From positions 11,408,001-11,472,000 of the forward strand of contig CAJFCV020000002.1 of NCBI GenBank assembly GCA_904066235.2: a DNA stretch of 64,000 bases, in the 5' to 3' direction. Position 1 is the first letter of the stretch, and each line of letters begins with the position of its first letter. Shown piece after piece: positions 22,338-33,240 of the stretch. This DNA comes from Bursaphelenchus xylophilus. Lineage: Eukaryota; Nematoda; Chromadorea; Rhabditida; Aphelenchoididae. The notes below the pieces were generated by a model. It searched no databases, was not told the DNA's origin, and worked only from the letters and a program-made list of their open reading frames with translations. Made by a program: the position numbers and the translations under genes.

Positions 22338-23688
22338 CACTGAAAGAAAAAACATCAAATTCAAATTCATCAAAATAAAACATCACGCATTTATGATGTC
22401 GACGACATCAAAAGCAGGAGATTTTGATGTTTTCATCAAAAAAAATTTTTTTGATGTTTGGGTTTATCAAATTGCAATTCGCAAATTGAACTCCAAAAAG
22501 AAAGATACAAGAAATCGGTCGGATTTCTCTTCATAAATTTTGTAAACGATCGTGATTGTCAGGTGAGGTAAGCGAATTTTGTTGTTGTTTTCTTTTATGT
22601 TTAGATCAGTAAATGAAAGGTTATGTAACTTCGTTTGCAAGGTCTTTGGATTTAAATTTTGTCGAATTTCCTTCAATTTCAGGCCTTTCTTTATATTGCA
22701 CTTGACTTCAGAGCGAATCCCGTTCGGGGTATGTTGTTTTCCCGCAAAATGAATATGCCCCATCACACAGCAAGCTCATCAATTGGACAATGGAAGTTGG
22801 CACCTTCAAGAGCTATCCGCTTTACCGCAAGGTCTGCCCGGACGTGAAGGATTACCTGGACTTGCGCCCCGCCGAACCCAAAGAAGAATTACATCTATAA
22901 CTGTTTAGGGAATACTCGTCGTGGCATCTTATCCATGGTGAGCTCATAACATATTTTAAGAATTGTCAAATGTTGATTGTGTAAATTTATAGGTGGATGT
23001 CGACTTTTCCGTCAAAGACCTGCATCATCAACCCGTGATCATCTCCATCGTCAGCATTAACAGCTACACAAACACAGTGGAAGAGTTGGAATGGTGTTTT
23101 CGGTAAGACGGCCTGCGGTTAATGACGGTAAAATTAACATCGTGTATTTGTAGGCCTGGGCCGTCCAGAAGCTTGATGATCAATGGAAAACAGTATACTT
23201 TTGATATTTCAGAAGTCGGGATTCATCAAACATGTGAGTTATGTATATTGTAGTAGTTTGATCTTTAGGCCATGCGATGCGGACACCCGGTGGTAATGGC
23301 GTGATGACATGTTCCACGACGCAACGACACTGTCTTCCAATCGTTGTCTGGGATCAGAGCCAGAAACAGCCGTTTCATTGAGTTTAAAGGCGACATGGTC
23401 AACCTCTATGAATATTACAGCCATTTGGCCGAAATTGTGTTGTGGCTAACGGTTTATTTGAATAAATCGTTTAACTAATATTATTTGTATCATTTTTTTG
23501 ATAAATTATCAGAAATATTTGATTTTCCAAACATCAAAAATTTTTGATGTGCGCCACATCAAAAAAAATATCGCATTTTTTTTCTTTTTGATGAAACGAA
23601 ACATCAAAAAAAATTTTTTGATGTTTTTATCAAAATCTAATAGACTGATGAAAAACATCAAAAATTTATGATGTTTTTTCTTTCAGTG
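22338..23688 (+). mobile_element. CACTG-ended DNA transposon carrying a broken multi-exon gene (copy 1)
   Basis: Perfect 20-base ends CACTGAAAGAAAAAACATCA are flanked by TA. Both subterminal zones are packed with direct and inverted ACATCAAA words, as expected for transposase-binding arrays in CACTA-like elements. The superfamily is inferred from the ends only. Inside, plus-strand coding-like exons have good splice borders: 22683-22728, about 22771-22898, 22993-23102 (VDVDFSVKDLHHQPVIISIV), 23154-23233 (PGPSRSLMINGKQYTFDISE) and 23269 onward. The last exon splits between two frames: the one in phase stops after QKQPFH, and the next reads RFIEFKGDMVNLYEYYSHL to a stop at 23478. The gene therefore looks frameshifted. 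No transposase motif is seen, so the element is non-autonomous or the gene is captured cargo. Confidence 0.65.
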
Positions 23689-23747
23689 TATTGTCAATTT
23701 GACGTGCAGCGTGAAAGCAAAAGTTTGCTTGCTTTTTTGCGGTAAAA

Positions 23748-24150
23748 ATGGCTTCAGGGACATTGGTCGATTATTTTCCGATTTCTTCTGGTAAATCATG
23801 TTCCACAAACATCCTCCTTCTTAGAATTTGTAATTTATGCATGAGCAACTCACCATTAAAATCTTGTTTTTGTTTATGGTTCGAATAAAAGCCGGAAGAG
23901 ACGGCGAATTTCTGGACCCAGTTATTAACAAAAGCAAAACAGACTTATGACCCTCAACATGGGAAATATGCACATGGCAAAATTTCTTCTTCTTAGGGAC
24001 CAAGTTTTTTTTTTTGCTAGCGAGGGTGTTTTTAATTTGTCTCTGATTAATTTTCAGTTCGCAAAAATCGCAGCAAACGGGAGGAAAAATGGCCACTGGT
24101 CAGTTCTGAGTCACCAGGGCCCGCAGGCGTTGGAGATTTATAGTAGTATA
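23748..24150 (+). CDS. Possible small two-exon gene with a PIP-box-like start (copy 1)
   Basis: ATG at 23748 opens MASGTLVDYFPISS and ends at a GTAAAT donor near 23791. After a TTTTCAG acceptor near 24056 the phase-matched frame reads RKNRSKREEKWPLV then SSESPGPAGVGDL and a stop, about 42 residues in all. TLVDYFP resembles the hydrophobic core of PCNA-interacting peptides but lacks the usual glutamine. Translation is unproven. Confidence 0.3.
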
Positions 24151-24217
24151 AATTTGAAGTGTGCATACTTTGGAGGGCTGCTTTAATCATATATTACCTG
24201 CCTTTTGATGCATTGTA

Positions 24218-24531
24218 CAGGGTGTACCAATTTGGTGGGCCGATTTGATTTTGCTATAACTCTTTTAATTTTGGGCCAAATTTTAAAATTCTTTTTTTCC
24301 CCTCACAACTATCTGTACCGTTCACAAGATACGACTGCTTTTTTTTTATTTTTTGAGGTCTTTTGTTCTTCACGACAAAGATGGCGAGATTTCTGTACTC
24401 CTGCCACATATTTGGTATTAAACAAAATGGGAATGTCTGAGGATTCAGGGGAAAAAATAATTTTAAAATTTGGCCCAAGATTAAAGAAGTTATAGCCAAT
24501 TCAAATCGGGCCACCAAATTGGTACACCCTG
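24218..24531. mobile_element. Short TA-flanked element, CAGGGTGTACCAATT ends (copy 1)
   Basis: Ends CAGGGTGTACCAATTTGGTG and complement, with TA on both sides. The arms match the outer 100 bases of the transposon at 1876-2748, with no transposase remnant: a deletion derivative. Confidence 0.8.
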
Positions 24532-24574
24532 TATTTTATCAAATTTGACCGGTAACTACAGTAAATTTTTTTGG

Positions 24575-25303
24575 TCAGTTTCGCATGGTTTGACGCAGAC
24601 AGCTGCCATTCCCGCGATTCACATCCTTCTCCAGCAACGAGTAATCGTCCGCCAGGACCATGACCGTAAAGTAAGTGAACCGCGTCTTGTACCGGAGCAG
24701 AGCGTCGGCCTCCTCGAAATTTTTGGAAACATATTTTTGGCCAACATTTTGATCGAAAAGCACGTTTGTGGCTTGCAAGATTTGATTGTTGCTCCACAAC
24801 TTTTCGTCCACTTCGGGGATTTTGTCAAAGTCATGAATAGTAAAGAACACCCCAACACTGAAAATTGTGCTCATTATTTTCCCGACATGCTGATATTAGC
24901 AATTTCATAAAGTGCATGGACATTTTTTAGCCTTTGCACAGTGCATTTCGAATACGTACTTTCCCAAGCTTGTCGCCAACGCACAGTGCATTTTTCTCTC
25001 TTCGCACAGTGCAAAACAATAAAAAAAGGCGTTTGCACTGTGCAAATCGTTCAGCAAAACCGCGATGACGAAGTTGAAAAAAGTTTGCATCGCAGCGATA
25101 TTTCCGCACGGTGCGAACGCCAAACAACAAGGTGAAATGCACTGTGCAAAATGGGGGTTCTTGTGCACCGTGCGGTGCACAATATATATTATGTATGAAT
25201 AATTATATATTATGTATGAATAATTTTCAAAAACTCACAATATAAGGAAAAGGAAGTAAACAGAAGCGAAAATATTGCACACGATGCGTCCAATATCTGC
25301 CAT
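24575..25303 (-). pseudogene. Truncated duplicate of paralogue B
   Basis: Exon 1 (25303-25239) and most of exon 2 (from 24857) are identical to paralogue B. The duplication junction at about 24595 removes the end of exon 2 and all of exon 3. The frame continues from NGSCL into unrelated sequence for six residues (RQTMRN) and stops at 24575. The membrane segment is kept but the second half of the conserved C-x3-C motif and the C-terminal domain are lost. It may still be transcribed, because the sequence upstream of exon 1 was copied with it. Confidence 0.85.
24905..25182. repeat. CATAAAGTGC-family element with GCACNGTGC array (duplicate)
   Basis: Identical to 20866-21145 except for one extra G in the G run near 25152. 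Confidence 0.75.
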
Positions 25304-25586
25304 GATAGGAAAGGATACTGGAGCATTTGTATGATGTGTGCGGACATATTTATAGGAGAGGTTTTTCTGCGCTCTTTGAGCGTCTAAAAAGACGCACCTT
25401 TATAACAAAAATCATAGACAGAAGCTTTGGTTTTTTATCTGCAATGACTTCGCAATTCCTTAACTTTTGTTGTGAGAAACAGATTTGCAATCCAAGAAAA
25501 AATACGCGTACATAATTTAAAAGTGCTGTCTGTTGCCCTCGGGCCAAAGAAAATGAAACACCTCCCAACCCGATCCAGGCCAGGTA

Positions 25587-25724
25587 TCAGTCCGTCAGCA
25601 AAATAGTGAGCGTATGTCGTCCAATTGCTTCGCTGAAGCGATAAGCGATTTGATTTTGTCGCGACACAATTCATTTTCTCAGCGGCGATGCGACAGAGTG
25701 CTCATTATTTTCCTGACAGATTGA
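25587..25724. repeat. MITE with diverged TCAGTCTGTCGGG ends (duplicate)
   Basis: Second copy of 21551-21688 at the constant offset of 4036. Confidence 0.8.
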
Positions 25725-26373
25725 TAGTCCTCTTACAAAGGTCTTGTCGTAATTTTCGACAAGTTTCATCAAAATTCGAAACGTTTTATTTTTCAAAAAA
25801 TTCAATTTTTTCTCATTATTTTTCTCCCATTGTTTTCCCGACAGACTGATGGAAACGCTTTACTCGGCCGTTCACAAGGTCGCTGGAGCGATTTTGGCGA
25901 CAAGCACAGCGAACGTCAAACTGAGACAAGCTAAAACAGTCCGGTGAATGGGTTGGTAATTTGCCAAAAAAAGACGCGAAAAAACGTTTTGTCGGGGAAG
26001 AAATGGGGAATTTTTGGGGCGAGAGAGTGCGCTTTTGCGTGTGTTTTTTCTCTCTTTCTCTGCTAAATAAAGACGAAAAGTAAAAAGCCGATAGCGAAGA
26101 GTCTATTCCGGTCACCGGACTCCTCACAATCAGTAAACGGGACGAAAACCAGAACGTTTGTTTAGGACGCTCTTGTGCACCTTTAACGTCGACCTTGGAA
26201 CGTGGTACACCTTTAACGTCGACCTTGGAACGAATTCGAACCTTTCCACGAGCATCCGCCCAAACGCTAGCATTGAGACAGCACGTACCACCTCTTGTAC
26301 CATCAGTTTGCGTTCTCCATTTTCCGCATTCACGTATTCCTTCAGTGCGTCCTTCAGCCTTTGATTCCATCTA

Positions 26374-27726
26374 CACTGAAAGAAAAAACATCAAATTCAA
26401 ATTCATCAAAATAAAACATCACGCATTTATGATGTCGACGACATCAAAAGCAGGAGATTTTGATGTTTTCATCAAAAAAAATTTTTTTGATGTTTGGGTT
26501 TATCAAATTGCAATTCGCAAATTGAACTCCAAAAAGAAAGATACAAGAAATCGGTCGGATTTCTCTTCATAAATTTTGTAAACGATCGTGATTGTCAGGT
26601 GAGGTAAGCGAATTTTGTTGTTGTTTTCTTTTATGTTTAGATCAGTAAATGAAAGGTTATGTAACTTCGTTTGCAAGGTCTTTGGATTTAAATTTTGTCG
26701 AATTTCCTTCAATTTCAGGCCTTTCTTTATATTGCACTTGACTTCAGAGCGAATCCCGTTCGGGGTATGTTGTTTTCCCGCAAAATGAATATGCCCCATC
26801 ACACAGCAAGCTCATCAATTGGACAATGGAAGTTGGCACCTTCAAGAGCTATCCGCTTTACCGCAAGGTCTGCCCGGACGTGAAGGATTACCTGGACTTG
26901 CGCCCCGCCGAACCCAAAGAAGAATTACATCTATAACTGTTTAGGGAATACTCGTCGTGGCATCTTATCCATGGTGAGCTCATAACATATTTTAAGAATT
27001 GTCAAATGTTGATTGTGTAAATTTATAGGTGGATGTCGACTTTTCCGTCAAAGACCTGCATCATCAACCCGTGATCATCTCCATCGTCAGCATTAACAGC
27101 TACACAAACACAGTGGAAGAGTTGGAATGGTGTTTTCGGTAAGACGGCCTGCGGTTAATGACGGTAAAATTAACATCGTGTATTTGTAGGCCTGGGCCGT
27201 CCAGAAGCTTGATGATCAATGGAAAACAGTATACTTTTGATATTTCAGAAGTCGGGATTCATCAAACATGTGAGTTATGTATATTGTAGTAGTTTGATCT
27301 TTAGGCCATGCGATGCGGACACCCGGTGGTAATGGCGTGATGACATGTTCCACGACGCAACGACACTGTCTTCCAATCGTTGTCTGGGATCAGAGCCAGA
27401 AACAGCCGTTTCATTGAGTTTAAAGGCGACATGGTCAACCTCTATGAATATTACAGCCATTTGGCCGAAATTGTGTTGTGGCTAACGGTTTATTTGAATA
27501 AATCGTTTAACTAATATTATTTGTATCATTTTTTTGATAAATTATCAGAAATATTTGATTTTCCAAACATCAAAAATTTTTGATGTGCGCCACATCAAAA
27601 AAAAATATCGCATTTTTTTTTCTTTTTGATGAAACGAAACATCAAAAAAAATTTTTTGATGTTTTTATCAAAATCTAATAGACTGATGAAAAACATCAAA
27701 AATTTATGATGTTTTTTCTTTCAGTG
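26374..27726 (+). mobile_element. CACTG-ended element with broken gene (copy 2)
   Basis: Duplicate of 22338-23688, differing in two homopolymer lengths near the right end. The same frame disruption is present, so it predates the duplication. Confidence 0.65.
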
Positions 27727-28255
27727 TATTGTCAATTTGACGTGCAGCGTGAAAGCAAAAGTTTGCTTGCTTTTTTGCGGTAAAAATGGCTTCAGGGACA
27801 TTGGTCGATTATTTTCCGATTTCTTCTGGTAAATCATGTTCCACAAACATCCTCCTTCTTAGAATTTGTAATTTATGCATGAGCAACTCACCATTAAAAT
27901 CTTGTTTTTGTTTATGGTTCGAATAAAAGCCGGAAGAGACGGCGAATTTCTGGACCCAGTTATTAACAAAAGCAAAACAGACTTATGACCCTCAACATGG
28001 GAAATATGCACATGGCAAAATTTCTTCTTCTTAGGGACCAAGTTTTTTTTTTTGCTAGCGAGGGTGTTTTTAATTTGTCTCTGATTAATTTTCAGTTCGC
28101 AAAAATCGCAGCAAACGGGAGGAAAAATGGCCACTGGTCAGTTCTGAGTCACCAGGGCCCGCAGGCGTTGGAGATTTATAGTAGTATAAATTTGAAGTGT
28201 GCATACTTTGGAGGGCTGCTTTAATCATATATTACCTGCCTTTTGATGCATTGTA

Positions 28256-28569
28256 CAGGGTGTACCAATTTGGTGGGCCGATTTGATTTTGCTATAACTC
28301 TTTTAATTTTGGGCCAAATTTTAAAATTCTTTTTTTCCCCTCACAACTATCTGTACCGTTCACAAGATACGACTGCTTTTTTTTTATTTTTTGAGGTCTT
28401 TTGTTCTTCACGACAAAGATGGCGAGATTTCTGTACTCCTGCCACATATTTGGTATTAAACAAAATGGGAATGTCTGAGGATTCAGGGGAAAAAATAATT
28501 TTAAAATTTGGCCCAAGATTAAAGAAGTTATAGCCAATTCAAATCGGGCCACCAAATTGGTACACCCTG
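28256..28569. mobile_element. Short TA-flanked element, CAGGGTGTACCAATT ends (copy 2)
   Basis: Duplicate of 24218-24531, offset 4038. Confidence 0.8.
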
Positions 28570-28816
28570 TATTTTATCAAATTTGACCGGTAACTACAGT
28601 AAATTTTTTTGGTCAGTTTCGCATGGTTTGACGCAAAAACTTTGCATAACGAACTCGCATCATGACGTATTGAATAAAAATATTTTTTCCAAGGGAAGTA
28701 CCCCAAGTGCGACGCTCAGAAAGTTTTCATTTTGTTGAAACCTGGAACAAATTTTAGACATTTTTTTGAAAAAATGTAACACTTTCTTTGCAAATTTTAT
28801 CATGAAAAATTTCATA

Positions 28817-29042
28817 TAAGGCGGGTGCGTTAGTAATTCGCGCCAAACTTCCGAAAAATTTTGCCGGTTCCTGACTGGGAGGCCTCAAATCGACATCCCA
28901 GTCACCTGGGACGAAGAAATGGGGAGAAAAAACGAAGAGAGCGAGAGAAACGCGCGCTATTTCGTGCTCTCTCTGCCTCTCTGCGCCCTCTCTTCGTTTC
29001 CCGCTCTCAAGTTTGGCGCGAATTACTAACGCACCCGCCTTA
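28817..29042. repeat. Palindromic MITE, TAAGGCGGGTGCGTTAG ends
   Basis: The ends TAAGGCGGGTGCGTTAGTAA and complement continue inward as TTCGCGCCAAACTT. The core holds facing GAAGAGAGCGAGAG and CTCTCTTCGTTTC blocks. No other copy of these ends is visible in the window. Confidence 0.85.
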
Positions 29043-29255
29043 TATCTATTTCTCTCACATAGAGCAATATTTCCACAAAAGATCAATTTTTTCCATGCAA
29101 AACTAGCCAAGATACGGCCAAAAAAGGTTTTTCTCTGACCGCTCTCCGCCTTTTACGTACTCTCTCGGCCTAAAAGATCGTTGAATATCTCGGTTGCTCT
29201 TGCAAACTGCGAGCTAAAACTTTCAGGAATTCATATGTGGCCTATGGCCTACATA

Positions 29256-30128
29256 TAAAGGTGGTCATATAAGATCTCGGAATTTTTTTTTTCCAAATCG
29301 CGATTTTCGGTGCACAAAAAAGTCGACACCCAAATCGAAAAATTGGCGTCGACCGAAATTTTTACGCGGCACCCAATTCCGGAATCCGGTGCATTTTTGC
29401 TAAACCCAACGCCCGTTTTTCGAAATCGGTGCAAAAAGTCTTAAGTCTGCACCGAAGCTCTAAGTCGACACCGGATTTCGGAATTCGGTGCAGGGTTTCG
29501 GGGGAACAGTTGACCCATTTTATATTTCTGCTCGAGAAGATTTTTTTGGGTTTCGCCAATCTTCAAGATATATTTTATGAATGAAGACAAGATGGAATTA
29601 GTCCAAAAAGGGAATTTTTACCAAGAGCAGGCTGCCCTGTTCGATTTGATGTCTAGATTTCCCGTTTTCTGCTCGGATAAAGCACCAAATTTTGGGATGT
29701 TGTGATGTTTGTTGTACCATGGATAATGTAAGTTTTATGCTGCTTTATCCGAGCAGAAAACGGGAAATCTAGACATCAAATCGATCAGGGCAGCCTGCTC
29801 TTGGTAAAAATTCCCTTTTTGGACTAATTCCATCTTGTCTTCATTCATAAAATATATCTTGAAGATTGGCGAAAACCAAAAAAAAATTCTTCTCCAGCAG
29901 GAATATAAAATGGGTCAACTGTTCCCCAAAGTCTGCACCGAAGGCTTAAGTCAACACCGAATTCCGGAATTTGGTGCACACTTTAAAAATTTTGGAATTC
30001 GGTGCCGAGTTAAAAATCGGGGTCTTAAGTCGACGCCAATTTTTCGATTTGGGCGTCGACTTTTTTGTGCACCGAAAATCGCGATTTGGAAAAAAAAAAT
30101 TCCGAGATCTTATATGACCACCTTTATA
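29256..30128. repeat. 0.87 kb palindromic element, TAAAGGTGGTCATATAAG ends
   Basis: Outer arms run TAAAGGTGGTCATATAAG, CTCGGAATTT, AAATCGCGATTTTCGGTGCAC. Inner arms TTCATGAATGAAGACAAG, GGTAAAAATTCCC, TTTTCTGCTCGGATAAAGCA and complements close the hairpin near 29700. It is the long form of the 17625-17742 element. The frame at 29835-30449 crosses it and is not a gene. Confidence 0.85.
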
Positions 30129-31669
30129 TGGGCAAAATTTAAGGAAATTCTGACAAATCTGAGCGTTGCACTTGGGGTACTTCCCATGTTAACTTTTCTC
30201 CTCCCTTATAACCTCCAATTAACATGTTTCCCAATTTTTTATTCAAAAAAAAAAGATCTCCAAATCGAGGAAATTTATGTATTTGTTCAAAAAAACTCTT
30301 GCGGGGAATTTATTTTTTTGGGCAAAAAACGAGAGAGAGGTTTAGGACACACGAGTTTCAAAAAAGTTTGGATTTCGAATAAATTGCGCTTTGGTTTGGA
30401 TTCTTTTTTGACTCGGCCCTCGGGCACGGACGAGAGCTACGAGGATTAATCCGCGAATTTACGGCTAGAATTCATGATTTCGTATTAGAAATTGTGATTT
30501 TATACGAGATTTGCGAGTTCGGGTTTGGATTTTTTGTGCGTTGAAGTGAACGAGTTATCAAATTTGTTTCTGTTTGAGTACGAGTCTTTCAGAAACGAAT
30601 TTTTCAGTCTGTCGGGAAAATAATGTGGATTTATTTCGAAATGTCAAGTTTTATGGCTGTTTCCACCGTAGATCGTAATGTTCACACATAAAAAATCATT
30701 TTTGGTCAAAGAAACGGCATAGAAGTCGTGTTTTTCCCAGTGATCGCTCTCCGCGTTTCGCGTACTCTCTCGGCCGCAAAGATGGTTCAGTATCTCCGTT
30801 GTGCCTACAAAGCGTGAACTAAAACTTTTAGGAATTGTAACGTGGGGGCTCTTACGGTATTCTCCGCCGTTGTAGGGCCAAAAAAACTGATTTTTCTTCA
30901 AATTACAGAGAGAGCTTTGGTTGCCAAAAATTCTCTTCAAAGGCTGATTCCATGCGGTAATCGGTTTTTCCACATGCTCTTTCGAATGGCATTAGCGACT
31001 TTTTCGATAGCTCTTACCAAGCCTTAGATATTGCAATATTGCAATTTTCCATAGAGCAGGTATACCCTCGTCACGGAGTGTATTTTCTCTCTGACCCCAC
31101 TCCGCCTTTTGCGTACTCTCTCGGCGACAAACGTCTTCGAATATCTCGGCTGCGCCTGCAAAACGCGAGCTTAAACTTTCAGAAACGTAGATGCGGCCTA
31201 CGGCCTACATCAATATATTTTTTTGCTGTAATTTTGTTCGTATTTTACTTCTGCAAAAATTCCTCAAATTCTCGGCTAACCCCTGCATGTCCAAATCCTT
31301 GCGTTCTCAAGTTTCTTTTATTCAAAATCAAGTCAAAAAAAGTTTTTTCGGACTCGAAAAAAAACAGGAAAAGGTTGAATGCAAAGAAAAAAAACGGTTT
31401 TGAGGCAGAGATTTGGGGAGGAAAAGTACGAGAAAAGCGGGTTGACAAGTTTTTTCGAGTTTTTGGAATGGCCTCGTTTCGTTATAAACACATTATGATT
31501 AATTATTGTTTTATGGGGGTTTTCAGTGAGGTCTGAGTTGAGGAGCGTAAAAGTTGGGCTTTATTTTTGAAAGCTTGGGAAACTTGAGGGTTTTGAGAGG
31601 ATTTTAAGACCGATTTTTTTGGGAGAAAAATTTTGAAAAAAGCAGAGAAATAGAGATTTGGATGTTTTT
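30129..31669. other. Repeat fragments, no gene seen
   Basis: Pieces of the GGGAAGTACTCC element recur (GAGCGTTGCACTTGGGGTAC near 30162; GACCGCTCTCCGC / TACTCTCTCGGCC blocks near 30740 and 31090). A lone left end of the TCAGTCTGTCGGG family is at 30607-30640. The frame 31039-31536 is built from such repeats. Confidence 0.5.
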
Positions 31670-31822
31670 TAGTCTGTCGGGAAAATAATGAGCTCTCTAT
31701 CGCATTGAAAATCGCATCGCCGCCGAGAAAATGAAGTGTGTCGCGGCAAAATCAAATTTCTTTTCACTCCAGCGACGCGATCGGTGAGCAAAATTGTGCT
31801 CATTATTTTCCCGACAGACGGA
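31670..31822. repeat. TCAGTCTGTCGGG-family MITE
   Basis: Left TAGTCTGTCGGGAAAATAAT, right ATTTTCCCGACAGACGGA. The core reads TCGCATTGAAAATCGCATCG, the GAGCA-type core. Confidence 0.85.
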
Positions 31823-32340
31823 TAAAAAGCTAAAAATTTCAAAACTATTGTAGAAAATTGGTTTTGAATGTACCCTAAATGTCACAAAAATCTGACTGCT
31901 TTAACGCGATCGGCGCAGCGACATTGTTCATTATCTCGACAGACTGACAAAACCTCGGGAAAAGTTGGTAGAAAGATGTCTTACTCCAAATACGACACTC
32001 AAATTTTGATGAAGTTTGGCACAAAAATAGTTATGGACAAAAAGTGTTTTTTCTCTGACCGCTCTCCTCATTTTGAGTACTCTCTCGCCCGCAAAGGCCT
32101 TTGAACCTCGGCGTCTGCAAAGCGCGAGAAAATACTTTCAGGGATTAGACATCTACACAATGGGAATAAACTTTTTTGAGGGGTAAAATACGGTGTGGTT
32201 AGTTGTTCCTCAAATTGCCCGCACTTTTCTGAAAAATCACAATTTTCCGCCAAAAAAACCAAAAAAAAACTTCATTTTTTCCACCTTTCGACCTAGAAAT
32301 CTCGATTATTTTTGCACATTTGAGATAAAAATCTTGTATA

Positions 32341-32495
32341 TCAGTCTGTCGGGAAAATAATGAGCACAATTTCGAGGCGCCAGTTGCGGCGCGACAATGA
32401 AAAGCAGCTTGATTTTGTTGCGACACAATTCATTTTCTCGGCGGTGATGCTATTTTTGAAGCAAAAGGGGGCTCATTATTTTCCCGACAGGCCAA
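32341..32495. repeat. TCAGTCTGTCGGG-family MITE
   Basis: Intact left end; the right end is diverged (GACAGGCCAA). The GAGCA-type core has a mutated inner right arm (GATGCTATTTTTGAAGC). Confidence 0.8.
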
Positions 32496-32510
32496 TAGCC
32501 GGGACAGTTC

Positions 32511-32590
32511 CAGTATGTCGAGAAAATAATGAGGATTTTCCCGCTTGAATGCGGCAAAGCGAGATCCACGTTATTTTCCCGCCAGGCTGA
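32511..32590. repeat. 80-base minimal MITE of the same family
   Basis: CAGTATGTCGAGAAAATAAT and GTTATTTTCCCGCCAGGCTGA enclose only a short core with GCGGCAAAGCGAGATCC. It is the shortest complete copy in the window. Confidence 0.7.
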
Positions 32591-32632
32591 TATCGAAAAT
32601 GTCGGAAAAATAATAAGCACAATTTATTTTTT

Positions 32633-32780
32633 CGGTCTGTCGGGAAAATAACGAGCATAATGTTGCTGCGCCAGTCGCGTCGCTGCAGGAAAAGCAATTT
32701 GATTTTGTCACGACAAAATTCATTCTCTTCGATGCAATTTTCAATGCGACAGAGTGCTCATTATTTTCCCGACAGACTGA
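32633..32780. repeat. TCAGTCTGTCGGG-family MITE
   Basis: GGTCTGTCGGGAAAATAACG to ATTTTCCCGACAGACTGA. A partial left end (ATGTCGGAAAAATAATAAGC) just upstream at 32600 shows one copy inserted beside another. Confidence 0.85.
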
Positions 32781-32899
32781 TATTTCTCTTACACAATTCT
32801 AATCATAATTTTCACCAAGTTTCATCAAAATCCGAGGCATTTTATTTTTCCAAAAATTCAATTTTTTCACCCCAATTTCCCCAAAAAATCATCTTTGCA

Positions 32900-33240
32900 C
32901 AGTGCAAAATTTCGTATTTACCTTTCGCCTCAAAAAAACCGTAAAGTATTCGTTGTTCCCTTATCAGTTTCGAACTTTATCACCCACCTTCTTGTTTTTC
33001 TTTTTGCTTATTTCTCCAGACTAAAAGAGAGAGGAGGGGAAAAACGCCCTCAGGGCGAAAAGATAGTGCGTTCCGTGAGTTAAGTTTTAATGAACTGAAG
33101 AGAGAAGGCGGTTCGCCGGAGGAAATGTTTGATTAATGCGGCGGAATGGCATCCGGCCTTCGGGGGCAAAATTGAATGCTCGCTTATGAGTGGTTTTGAG
33201 ACAATTTTTTTGCGGGGGGAAAAGACGATTTTTTGGATAC
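32900..33240. other. Unique GC-richer island
   Basis: After a lone GCACAGTGC at 32896, a non-repetitive stretch has GGCGAAAAGATAGTGCG, GGCGGTTCGCCGGAGG and GCATCCGGCCTTCGGGG. No gene model fits. It is flanked by A/T-rich low-complexity sequence (33240-33440). Confidence 0.4.

Larger units (their letters stand above)
20560..24594. repeat. Tandem duplication, unit 1 (4035 bases)
   Basis: This unit and 24595-28632 are almost identical from GCAGACAGCTGCC onward. The differences I see are changes in homopolymer length (a G run near 21116, A and T runs near 23571-23590). The unit contains the 5' part of paralogue B, a GCACTGTGC-array element, a TCAGTCTGTCGGG-type MITE, the CACTG element and a TA-flanked element. 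Confidence 0.95.
24595..28632. repeat. Tandem duplication, unit 2 (about 4038 bases)
   Basis: Head-to-tail copy of 20560-24594. The junction shares only GCA between the two parents (GACGCA / CAGCAG). The right side ends where TTTGACGCA continues into AAAACTTTGC. Confidence 0.95.

Noticed and set aside
29835..30449. 204-codon frame
   Set aside because: It crosses one arm and the end of the 0.87 kb palindrome and continues into low-complexity sequence without a plausible start or splice sites.
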